Both the position numbers and the translations under genes were made by a program. A stretch of DNA of 64,000 bases, taken from NCBI RefSeq assembly GCF_014196745.1, contig NZ_JACIEH010000001.1:1612001-1676000 (forward strand), given 5' to 3'. The notes beneath the pieces are model-generated. The model was not told the origin of the DNA, searched no databases, and worked only from the letters and a program-made list of their open reading frames with translations. Positions 1 through 7,843 of the stretch are shown here, piece after piece. This stretch comes from Sphingomonas kyeonggiensis (GTDB lineage: Bacteria > Pseudomonadota > Alphaproteobacteria > Sphingomonadales > Sphingomonadaceae). How positions within the stretch are numbered: the first letter of the stretch is position 1; each line of letters opens with the position of its first letter.

Positions 1-3000
1 CTCCATCCAGGGCGACAGCCGGGAGAGGGCGGCGAGGCAGGTGGTGCGCGCGCCGTGCCGCGCGAGCCCCTGGTCGATGCCCTCCACCATGTCCTCGACC
101 GCCTGCCGGCTCGCGGCCCGCGCCATCGCGAAGGCAACCGGTGGATCGGGATAACCCTCCAGCCTGACGACCAGCGCCTCCGCGTCGGCCAGCCGGCCGA
201 GGTGTGAGCGCGCCTCCTCGAGCAGCGACGGCACCCGCATCGGCGGCAGCGCGCCGGCGGGCTCGCCGGCGTCGACCGCCGCGGCCACCAGCCGGTCGCG
301 CAGCGGTCGCAAGCCACCCTCGCGGTGGAGGCCCGCGCCGAGCGCGCGCGCGTCGCGCAGGCCGTGCCCGTGCATCAGCGACCGGCGGCGCCACAGCGCG
401 ATCCAGCGCCCGGGCGACAACTTCTGGAGGAAGGACGGCCGCTTGAGCAGCCGATCCGACACCGCCGTCCACGCCTCCAGGTCCGCGTCGTCCATCGCCC
501 GCGCGACCTCGACCACGTCATCCGGCGCGTCGTCGGCGGGCAGGCCGAGCAGTCCGCGCTCGACGTCCGCGAACTCGCGCTGCAGCGGCGTGCCGCCGGG
601 TCCGCGGTCCGCCGTCCCCGCCAGCATGTCGAGCCAGCGCGCGAGCCGCGTCCGGTCCTCGTCGCCGATGTCCCGCAACGCCCGGCCGTTGGCGGTGGTC
701 CACGCCCGGTAGGGCTCCGGATCGTCGATGCGGATCGCGTCCGGCGTGCGCTCGACCACGCCCATCCGCTCGCGCTCGAGGCCGGCGAAGGCGGCCACGT
801 CGGCGGAGAACGCCTCCACCGTGCCCTCGTCCACGCCGAAGCGCCGCGTGTCGACAAGCGCGCTGCCCTCGAACCTCGCCGGGAGCCACAGCCGGGCGAC
901 CGGGGCGCAGGTCTCCTGCAGCACCGCCAGCGCGCCGGGATCCAGCGCGCCGAGCAGATGCCGCAGCGACGGCACCGGCGGGGTCGCGCCCTCGCGCGAG
1001 AGGCCGATGAGGTCGCCCACCACCAGGCGGTAGGACAGCCCCGTCGGCCCGTCGACGGCGTGTAGGGCGCGGTGTTGGCCATCCAGGTCGCGCTCGAGGG
1101 ACTCGATCCGCGACGCCGTCTGCTGACGCTGCTGACGCCAGCCCGTGGCCCCGGCCGGACGCAGGAACAGCTCCTCGAGCTGCTCCCGGATCGACTGGAT
1201 CACGCTCCGGCGGTCCTTGTTGACGTCGTTGACCATCACGACGCGACCGCCGAGGCCGGCGGCCTCGAGGCGCTTGTGCACCACCTCGAGCGCCGCCTGC
1301 TTCTGGCAGACGACGAGCAGGCTGCGGCCCGTTCCGATGGCGTCCGCCACCATGTTGACGATGGTCTGACTCTTGCCGGTTCCGGGCGGACCCTCGACCA
1401 GCAGCCCGCGCCCCGCGCGCGCCTCGAGCACCGCCGCCTCCTGCGACGGGTCGCTGTCGGCGGTGAAGTAGCGCTCGATCTCGGGCGCGTGGACCGGCTC
1501 CGCGCGCTCGACGTCCTCGCCGACGCGGAACGCGGTCTCAAGGCTGGACCCGGCGGGCGGCGCCGACTTCAGCTGACGGAGGTCCTCCATCACCGCCTGG
1601 CCGAGGAACGCGAGGTGGAAGAGCGCGGCGGAGCAGAAGACCCGGTCCTCGCCAGGCGTGACGCCCAGGTCCTTCGAGGGAAGCGGGACCAGCTCGCGGC
1701 CCTCGACCGCCGCCAGGTCGCGGAAGGCGTCGACCACCTCGGCCGGCGTCACGCTTGCCCGCCCCAGCATGTCGTTCGCCGCCTGCTGCCAGCGCGCCGC
1801 CGCGTCGATCCCGAGCAGGCTCTCGAACGCCGGGTTGAGGCGGACCTCCTCGCGGCCGCGGTCGAACGCCAACGTCACCCGCCCGCGCGAGCCGACCTCG
1901 GGGTGCAGCTTCACGGGCCACAGCAGGACTGGCGCGATGCGCGGGCGCACGCCGGGCTTCGCCTCCTGCATCACGAGGAACGGGAAGCCGAGGTAGAGCC
2001 CGTCGATGCCGGTGTCGCGGCGGTATAGGGTCGCGTGCGAGTGGAGCGTCCGGACGCGCCGCTCGACGCGGGGATCGACGGTCAGGGCCGCCGGGTCCAC
2101 GTCGATGGTCTGGTCGTTGCGCAGCAGCAGGTGCTCGACCAGCGACGCGGCGCTCCGGCGCGCGCTGTCCAGCTCCATCATGTCGATGCGCGCGGTCGTC
2201 TTGCCGATCACCATGCGGGTGAGGGGACCGCGCATGATGGAGGCGGTGATGCGGCGCGCGTAGAAGTCGAGGAGCGTCGCAACGTAAGACTGGCGCGGCG
2301 GCTGCCGCCAGTCGGCGGGCGGCACTGCCAGCAACGTCAGCGCACGGGCTAGAGGCAGGCGCCGCTCGAGCCTGAACTGGTCGGCCCACTCGTCGATACG
2401 GTCGAGGCCGCACCGCGCGAAGTTCTCGATGCGCATCTCGATCTCGGCGTTCAGCTCGCGCCGCGGCCGGGTCAGGCGCTCCAGCGCCGCGTCGCGGTCG
2501 AAGGCGGCGAGACCGGCGCGCGACGCCGTCGCGGCCGCCTCCTCGACGATCGCGTCGGCGGCGCGGAACTGCGCGGCCGCCGCGCCGAGCAGCAGGATAA
2601 GGTCCTCCTCCTCGGTGACCCGGCGCTCCACGATGGCGAGCAGGCCGGGATGGTCGGTGTCGGGCAGGACGCGGCGGCGCTCCTCCCAGACAGCGGCCAG
2701 CTGGCTGCGCGAGGTCGACAGCGCTGCGACCCGGAGCTGCGCCTCGTCGAGCTCGACGTCCAGTTGCTTGGCCCGGTCGCGGACCCGCTGCTCGCGGCGC
2801 TTGAGCCGGGCTAGCCACAGCTCGTCGTCGTCGCGCTCGAGGCGGTCGGGCACCGGGCCGGTGATCAGCGCGTAGCCCTCATCCGGGTGGTCGAGCAGCC
2901 AGCCGGGGGTCACAATTTCGCCGCGCACGACCAGCGGCATCGACGGGTTGAGCGCCTTCAGCGAGAGCGCGAGGCGCAGGTCCTCCGAGGCGCCGTCGAG

Positions 3001-4311
3001 CGTCGCTACCGCGCGGAGCTCCGCGCGCAGCTCGGGATGGTGTCCGGCCTCCTCCATCCAGGTGGCGAGCTCGCCGCGCAGCAGCAGCCCGCGCGCCTCG
3101 TCCCAGTTGGCGGACTCGGCGGCGGCGAGCGCGAAGCGCTCCGTCGTCCGGTGACGGACGCCGCCCAGCGTGATCGGGCGCCCGCCACCGGTCTCGTCGG
3201 TCTGCCGGGGGGACGACGGCGCGTTGGGGATGTCGCCATCCAGCCAGCGCCGGACCTCCGGCCACCCCCAGCGCTCGCGGCGGTCGAGGGCCAGGAGGCC
3301 GCGAAGCAGGGCGTCCACCGCCGGCGGCAGACCGTCCGGGACCGGCGCGCCGTTGGTGAGCACGCTGATCAGGAAGGACTGGTCGTCGGCGCCGCCGAAG
3401 CAGGTGCCGCGCGTGACCTGCTCGAGGATCAGCATGCCCAGGCTCCACCAGTCGCTGGCGGCGGCGACGCCGCCGGCGACGGCCTCGGGCGCGGTGTAGC
3501 GAGTGATCTCCAGCGGCGAGACGACGTCGAGGTCGTAGTCCGACAGGCGGGCCGAGCCGAATCCCGTCACCACCAGGTCGAGCGGCTCGCGCGCGCGGAC
3601 CATGATCGCGCCGGGCCGCAGGTCGCGGTGGCGCAGTCCGCACTCGGCGAAGACCGCGAGTGCGCCGCCGACCTCGCGCAGGATCGCGGACAGGGTCGCC
3701 GTGTCGTCGGGGAGCAGGCCGAGGTCGGCGAGCGTGCCGCCGCGCAGGTCCTCGGACACCTCGTAAGCGCGGTCCTCCCACCGACCTGTCTCGAAGATCT
3801 CCGGCACGTGGTCGCGGTCGAGCGTTCTCAGCGCGTCGTAGACCTCGGGGTCGGGCTCGCTTCCGTTCGAGTAGAGGGTCAGTACGGCCTCGCGGCCATC
3901 GGCGTTGCGCACGGTCTCGTAGCGCTCGCGCACCACGCTGGTCGTCGCCAGGCGGCGCAGCAGCCGCCAGCCGGCGACAGTGGTCTCCGCAGCGGCAGGC
4001 TCGTCCGGCACCTCTCCGTCCGACGCCGTGGCCGTCACCGCGCCGGCGGACGCCGCCCCGTCCGCGATGTCGCCGCCGCACGTGGCGCAGAGCAGATCGC
4101 CCTCGGCCACCTCGTGCCCGTTCACGCACACCGGCGCGGCGGGGGCGGGAGGGGCCGTCGCCGGGCCGGCCGCGACGGGCGGTCGCCAGCCCTCGGGACG
4201 GATCGGGATGGATGAGAGCGGCCAGTCGCACAGGCGGCCGTCGAGGTCGCCCTCGCAGAACATCTCGTCAAGCGGGCGCTCGGTCCGGCAGTTCAGGCAG
4301 AATCTCATCAT
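1..4311 (-). CDS. Zinc-ribbon/pseudokinase/SF1 helicase-like giant protein, 3' end outside window
   Basis: My reading of the minus strand is open from an ATG at 4311 to base 1 (1437 codons, no stop), so the C-terminus lies outside the window. Order: a Cys-rich N-terminus with two CxxC-type ribbons (FCLNC near residue 5, CATCGG near residue 78); a kinase-like fold at about 112-385; a helical segment; a DUF4011-like stretch (APVLLWPVKL, then VRLNPAFESLLG) at about 760-850; and a Walker A, GPPGTGKS, near residue 974 followed by LLVVCQKQAALEVV, typical of SF1 helicases. Walker B and later helicase motifs are not in the window. The kinase part has HRD (about 228) but lacks the catalytic-loop Asn, reads GFG for DFG, and has no clear VAIK lysine, so it is probably a pseudokinase. 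Start ATG ATG at 4311 overlaps the upstream stop. Likely a nucleic-acid-dependent ATPase with a regulatory kinase-fold module; the function is inferred. Confidence 0.8.
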   Translation of the reverse strand, partial: MMRFCLNCRTERPLDEMFCEGDLDGRLCDWPLSSIPIRPEGWRPPVAAGPATAPPAPAAPVCVNGHEVAEGDLLCATCGGDIADGAASAGAVTATASDGEVPDEPAAAETTVAGWRLLRRLATTSVVRERYETVRNADGREAVLTLYSNGSEPDPEVYDALRTLDRDHVPEIFETGRWEDRAYEVSEDLRGGTLADLGLLPDDTATLSAILREVGGALAVFAECGLRHRDLRPGAIMVRAREPLDLVVTGFGSARLSDYDLDVVSPLEITRYTAPEAVAGGVAAASDWWSLGMLILEQVTRGTCFGGADDQSFLISVLTNGAPVPDGLPPAVDALLRGLLALDRRERWGWPEVRRWLDGDIPNAPSSPRQTDETGGGRPITLGGVRHRTTERFALAAAESANWDEARGLLLRGELATWMEEAGHHPELRAELRAVATLDGASEDLRLALSLKALNPSMPLVVRGEIVTPGWLLDHPDEGYALITGPVPDRLERDDDELWLARLKRREQRVRDRAKQLDVELDEAQLRVAALSTSRSQLAAVWEERRRVLPDTDHPGLLAIVERRVTEEEDLILLLGAAAAQFRAADAIVEEAAATASRAGLAAFDRDAALERLTRPRRELNAEIEMRIENFARCGLDRIDEWADQFRLERRLPLARALTLLAVPPADWRQPPRQSYVATLLDFYARRITASIMRGPLTRMVIGKTTARIDMMELDSARRSAASLVEHLLLRNDQTIDVDPAALTVDPRVERRVRTLHSHATLYRRDTGIDGLYLGFPFLVMQEAKPGVRPRIAPVLLWPVKLHPEVGSRGRVTLAFDRGREEVRLNPAFESLLGIDAAARWQQAANDMLGRASVTPAEVVDAFRDLAAVEGRELVPLPSKDLGVTPGEDRVFCSAALFHLAFLGQAVMEDLRQLKSAPPAGSSLETAFRVGEDVERAEPVHAPEIERYFTADSDPSQEAAVLEARAGRGLLVEGPPGTGKSQTIVNMVADAIGTGRSLLVVCQKQAALEVVHKRLEAAGLGGRVVMVNDVNKDRRSVIQSIREQLEELFLRPAGATGWRQQRQQTASRIESLERDLDGQHRALHAVDGPTGLSYRLVVGDLIGLSREGATPPVPSLRHLLGALDPGALAVLQETCAPVARLWLPARFEGSALVDTRRFGVDEGTVEAFSADVAAFAGLERERMGVVERTPDAIRIDDPEPYRAWTTANGRALRDIGDEDRTRLARWLDMLAGTADRGPGGTPLQREFADVERGLLGLPADDAPDDVVEVARAMDDADLEAWTAVSDRLLKRPSFLQKLSPGRWIALWRRRSLMHGHGLRDARALGAGLHREGGLRPLRDRLVAAAVDAGEPAGALPPMRVPSLLEEARSHLGRLADAEALVVRLEGYPDPPVAFAMARAASRQAVEDMVEGIDQGLARHGARTTCLAALSRLSPWME

Positions 4312-4952
4312 GCGGCTGCCCCCCCCGGCTCGGCGGACGTCGAGGCGCGGTGCCCGGCCGCGGCGAGCGACCGACGCAGGCGGCCGACGTCGCCACGCGC
4401 CGGGATCCCCGCCATCCACGCATCCCCGTCCTCGTCGAACATTACGTCGAGCCGGCGGTCGCCGGCGCCGGCCGGCCTGTCGAACGCCAGCACCGCGGTC
4501 CCCAGCGGCGTCAGCGCGTGGAGCCGCTGGTTGTCGCTGCCGCGCAGCGCAAGCGTCTGCGGCAGGTCGGAGCGGAACGGCCCCGTCATCAGTGCGTCCA
4601 CCAGATCCGGATTGCGCTCCAGCCAGGGCGCCACGTCCTCCAGCTCGTGGCCCGTGAACACCAGGGTCGAGCGGTCCGACGAATCCCGCCAGCGGCGCAG
4701 CAGCGCGGCCAGCGCGTCGGGCTGGTCGAAGGGTTCGCCCCCCGACACGGTCAGCCCATCCGCCCCGCCGGCGTGCCGCTCAAGCTCAGCGAGCAGCTGG
4801 TCGATGGCGACACCGCCGACCCGCGCGTCCCACGTGTCGACCGAGACGCAGCCGGGACAGCGGATCGAGCACCCCTGCAGCCAGACGCCGAGGCGCCTTC
4901 CGGGGCCCAGCGTCGTCACCGGGAAGTGGACGCGCGACACCGCGACCCTCAC
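4308..4952 (-). CDS. Minimal radical SAM (4Fe-4S single-cluster, NrdG-like) protein
   Basis: A 214-residue protein with the radical-SAM cluster motif CSIRCPGC (CX3CX2C) near residue 30 and the SAM-binding LTVSGGEP motif about 45 residues later. That spacing resembles NrdG-type activases and other short enzymes that carry only the core fold. The family reductively cleaves S-adenosylmethionine to start radical chemistry; the substrate here is unknown. The start is taken as GTG at 4952 because it overlaps the TGA of the preceding ATPase gene (GTGA), while upstream in-frame codons would run deep into that gene. The stop overlaps the ATG of the next gene (ATGATGA). No glycyl-radical enzyme gene is visible next to it, so an NrdG role is unlikely. 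More likely it modifies a protein, nucleotide or RNA in the same pathway as the unfoldase and helicase-like partners. Confidence 0.85.
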   Translation of the reverse strand: MRVAVSRVHFPVTTLGPGRRLGVWLQGCSIRCPGCVSVDTWDARVGGVAIDQLLAELERHAGGADGLTVSGGEPFDQPDALAALLRRWRDSSDRSTLVFTGHELEDVAPWLERNPDLVDALMTGPFRSDLPQTLALRGSDNQRLHALTPLGTAVLAFDRPAGAGDRRLDVMFDEDGDAWMAGIPARGDVGRLRRSLAAAGHRASTSAEPGGAAA

Positions 4953-6778
4953 GCGGCGTCCCCCAGGACGACGGTGGTGACCGTGCCGGGCTCGACCGCG
5001 ACCACCGTCACGGGCCCCTCGCCGCCGCGGTCGAACAGCGCGCGCGCGAGCGGGTTGATCAGGTGCGCCTCGATCTGGTTGCGGATGCCGCGGCCCCCGT
5101 TGGACAGGTCGGCGGTGCACAGGTGGCGCAGCGTCTCCGACGCCTCTGGCGACAGATCGACCCGGTGTCCCGACGCGGCGGCGTCGGCGAGCACGGAGCG
5201 GACCATGGACGCGAAGATCTCCTCCGCGACCGCCGGGCGGATGAAGTCGAACACAATGACGTTCTCGCCGAAGCGGTTGAGGATCTCGGGGCGGTTCAGC
5301 ACCAGCTTGAAGTGGTTGGCGATCTCGGCGCGGACGCGCGAGCGGACCTCCTCGAACGGCTGGTCGGGCGTCACGTTGGCGACGCGGCCGCCGTCGGGGG
5401 CGGTCGAGTAGATGCCTAGGTTGGAAGTGAAGATGATCAGCGCCTCCGAGAAGTAGACGCGGTCGCCCCGCCCCGAGGTCAGCACGCCGTCGTCCAGGAT
5501 CTGCAGGAACTTGTCGAGGATGCGCGGGTGCGCCTTCTCGATCTCGTCGAACAGCACGACGCTGAAGGGGCGCTCGCGCACCGCGTTGGTCAGTTCGCCG
5601 CCGACGTCGTAGCCGACGTAGCCGGGCGGCGCGCCGATCAGCCGCTGGTCGGCGTGCTCGGCGCTGAACTCGGACATGTCGAAGCGGATGTAGGCGCTCT
5701 CGTCGCCGAACAGCAGCTCGGTGACGGTCTTTGCGAGCTCGGTCTTCCCCACGCCCGTGGGACCCGCGAGGAAGGCGATCCCGCGGGGACGGCCGCCGCG
5801 ACCACCGCCGCCGATCCCGGTCGCGGCACGCTTGACGATGTCAAGCATGTGCACGACCGCATGGTCCTGTCCGACCACCCGGCGACCGATGGCGGCGGCC
5901 CCGTCTATTATGCGGTCGCGCTCGATCGCCCGCCACGCGTCGTCCGTCACGCCGACCTTGTAGCGTCGGACCGCCTCGCCGACGTCGGCGATCCCGACGC
6001 CCTCGGCCCTGGCCAGCTGCGCGACGGCGTTCAGGTCGACGAGGAGCATGCCCTCGGTCGCGTCGACGAGCTCGCGCTCGGCCGCGGCGATCTCGTCGGC
6101 TGAGGCCTCCCTCACGCCGGGGATGCCGCGGATCAGAGAACCCGCGACCGCCAGCCTGGCCGCGCGGTCGGGCGGGGCGATCGGCACATGGCGGATGCGC
6201 GGGTTGTCGATGGTCAGCCAGTCGGGAAGGTCGCCCTCCTTCTCGACCACCCACACCACCGTGTTGAAGCGCGGCGCGCGGTCGGGGCCGACGGGCCGCG
6301 CCTCGGCGCGCTGGCTCAGCACGAGCGCGCGCGTGAACAGCGCCTGCTCGGGCGGCGACAGCGCGTCGCTGCGCACGATCAGCCGTGAGGCGAAGTCGGC
6401 GATCAGCGCCACGGGCGGCCCGTCGAGGGCGACGAGGCGCTCGAGCGTCGCGGCGAGCAGGTCGCCACCGCCCGGCGCGCGTCCATCCGAGGGCGCGAGG
6501 CCGATCCGGGTCAGCACGGCGTCGGCGTCGGGCTCGCTCCCGTCGGGACGCGGCATGACCGAGAAGCCGCCGACCGGATCGTAGCGCACCGCCTCGGCGT
6601 AGCCGGCGTCGGCGAGCGTGGCCGCCAGCACGTCGCCGAGCGGCGCCGCCACCGCCTTGCCGGCGATCTGGCGGATCTGGAGGTCGCGGACGTTGCCGGT
6701 GAGGACGAACTGGCTCTTGAGCGGAAGGAAGCGCGTGAGGTCGCGCACCCAGCGCGGCCGATGGTCACCGTCGTGCAC
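4949..6778 (-). CDS. Clp/Hsp100-type AAA+ ATPase with degenerate first AAA-like half
   Basis: A 609-residue protein, first in a three-gene overlapping operon. Residues 300-600 form a ClpB/ClpA D2-like module: Walker A GPTGVGKT, pore loop GAPPGYVGYD, Walker B VVLFDEIEKAH, sensor 1 IIFTSNLG and a sensor-2 GGRGIRN arginine, followed by the small helical domain. The Tyr pore loop implies that it threads polypeptides. Residues 1-280 have an AAA-like rhythm (QFVLTGNVRDL, ALIADFASRL, TVVWVVEK, then an arginine-rich NPRIRHVPIAPPD stretch) but no Walker A, so this half looks like an inactive D1 or adaptor. The start is GTG at 6778, preceded by a GGGGGGATGAGG Shine-Dalgarno-like run; no in-frame ATG is nearer. 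Not canonical ClpB: the coiled-coil middle domain and N-domain are absent. Confidence 0.85.
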   Translation of the reverse strand: MHDGDHRPRWVRDLTRFLPLKSQFVLTGNVRDLQIRQIAGKAVAAPLGDVLAATLADAGYAEAVRYDPVGGFSVMPRPDGSEPDADAVLTRIGLAPSDGRAPGGGDLLAATLERLVALDGPPVALIADFASRLIVRSDALSPPEQALFTRALVLSQRAEARPVGPDRAPRFNTVVWVVEKEGDLPDWLTIDNPRIRHVPIAPPDRAARLAVAGSLIRGIPGVREASADEIAAAERELVDATEGMLLVDLNAVAQLARAEGVGIADVGEAVRRYKVGVTDDAWRAIERDRIIDGAAAIGRRVVGQDHAVVHMLDIVKRAATGIGGGGRGGRPRGIAFLAGPTGVGKTELAKTVTELLFGDESAYIRFDMSEFSAEHADQRLIGAPPGYVGYDVGGELTNAVRERPFSVVLFDEIEKAHPRILDKFLQILDDGVLTSGRGDRVYFSEALIIFTSNLGIYSTAPDGGRVANVTPDQPFEEVRSRVRAEIANHFKLVLNRPEILNRFGENVIVFDFIRPAVAEEIFASMVRSVLADAAASGHRVDLSPEASETLRHLCTADLSNGGRGIRNQIEAHLINPLARALFDRGGEGPVTVVAVEPGTVTTVVLGDAA

Positions 6779-6922
6779 GCCTCATCCCCCCCGTTCGCCG
6801 CGAATCCTCCACCTGTGACTCGTCCCCGCAGACTATCGGTCTGCCGCCCGCCGTCAATCTCGCCCGGCCTTGCGCGACCCCGCCAACCCCGTAGGATCAG
6901 GGAATAAACGGGGGAGGGTGCA
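6779..6922. promoter_or_regulatory. Divergent intergenic region between AAA+ operon and SH3 gene
   Basis: A 144-base gap between divergent start codons, so it must hold the promoters of both the three-gene operon and the secreted SH3 gene. I see the GGGGGGATGAGG ribosome-binding run for the ATPase at its left end and GGGGGAGGG just before the ATG at 6923. No convincing -35/-10 pair or operator could be picked by eye. Confidence 0.4.
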
Positions 6923-7375
6923 ATGAGGACGATGCTGGCTGCGGCGCTAGCGCTGACCATGATGGCGTGGGCGGGGACGGCGTCCGCCGCGCAGATCGGT
7001 GGATCGGCCGCGATCTGCCGCGCGACGCCATCGACGAAGGCCGCGGTGGTCGAGCGGCTGGCGGCGCACTCCCAGGTCGACGCGCTGCAGACGCGCAGCG
7101 GCTGGACCAAGGTGCGCACGGCCACGCCGCGCACGTGCTGGGTGTCATCGCGCTTGGTGGCAGGGCCGTCGGCGCTGCCGTTCGCCTCCAGCTCCGCGCG
7201 CCGCGCCGCCTCCAGCGCGACCCGGTCATTCCGCTCCACAGCCACCAGGGCGAGCCGTCCGCGCAGCCCGTCGTCCGGAGGGACATGCCCCTGCGGAAGC
7301 GGCAGCGTGTGCGTCGGTCCGCGCGGAGGCCGATACTGCATCACGAGCGGCGGCAACAAGCGTTACGGCGTGTGA
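6923..7375 (+). CDS. Secreted SH3-domain protein
   Basis: A 150-residue protein with a clear signal peptide (MRTMLAAALALTMMAWAG, cleavage after ASA). A short bacterial SH3-like segment covers about 30-80 (ICRATPSTKAAVVERL ... GWTKVRT). A Ser/Ala/Arg-rich linker leads to a C-terminal CPCGSGSVCVGPRGGRYCIT and GNKRY tail. The PRGG-x-YC-x-x-x-S-GNK-Y pattern is a recurrent C-terminal motif of small secreted bacterial proteins. Strong RBS (GGGGGAGGG) about 7 bases upstream of the ATG. It is divergent from the AAA+ operon and may or may not belong to it. SH3_3 domains usually bind peptidoglycan peptides or protein partners; no enzymatic function is implied. Confidence 0.7.
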   Translation: MRTMLAAALALTMMAWAGTASAAQIGGSAAICRATPSTKAAVVERLAAHSQVDALQTRSGWTKVRTATPRTCWVSSRLVAGPSALPFASSSARRAASSATRSFRSTATRASRPRSPSSGGTCPCGSGSVCVGPRGGRYCITSGGNKRYGV

Positions 7376-7720
7376 GCCGCGATGCCGGGCGGCCCCGCAG
7401 GTCTGGTCACCTCATCTCGTGGTCGGCTCCCACCCTATCGCCGCTCGATTTCACACAGAGTGATGCGAGCTTAGCCGCCGTGATTAACTTCTCGCTTGCT
7501 CTCGCTGCAGACGAGTGGTTGGCGCCGATCTAGCCAAAGGTTCTCGCCAGAGGCAACGGTCGCGCAAGGGCCCGGGTGACTGACTGCTGACGGTGCCAGC
7601 TTTGGTAACCACTTCTCCGTCGGGACCAATTTCAGTTAGTGGTCATTGCTTTCCGAAAGCTGCCCGTCCGAAACCGGCCCAATAGCTGCCCCTTCAATGC
7701 GAACAGGCCGCGGCAGTACG
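7376..7720. other. Gene-poor gap before the insertion
   Basis: 345 bases between the SH3 gene and the truncated reading frame at 7721. Composition falls from very GC-rich to mixed at about 7430. No ORF with coding-like codon bias, no RNA gene and no clear palindrome were seen. It probably marks the scar between the accessory cassette and the transposon-bearing segment. Confidence 0.4.
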
Positions 7721-7843
7721 CTAGAACAGCTCGACATATTCGCTGCCGGTGACGCCGGCCCTGCGGTCGGGCTCGAGATCGATGAGCGGCCTTCTTAGAT
7801 AGGTGGTAAGACCTCGCGTATTGATATCGACCTGGTCGACCAT
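7721..7843 (-). pseudogene. 3' remnant of an unidentified gene
   Basis: A short open frame ending in TAG at 7721 reads ...RPLIDLEPDRRAGV...GSEYVELF-stop. From 7800 downwards nearly every codon ends in G or C (GAG CCC GAC CGC ... GTC GAG CTG TTC), as in genuine genes of this genome, while bases above about 7810 are AT-richer. An ATG at 7843 would give only 40 residues. I read it as the surviving 3' end of a gene cut by the insertion rather than a functional small gene. The product is not recognised. It overlaps the 3' end of the transposase fusion frame in another frame. Confidence 0.35.

Noticed and set aside
1538..4231. Two minus-strand frames (1538-2818 and 2879-4231) and plus-strand frames over the same region
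   Set aside because: The third minus-strand frame is open from 4311 to 1 and contains the zinc-ribbon, HRD and Walker A motifs. The others are frame shadows.
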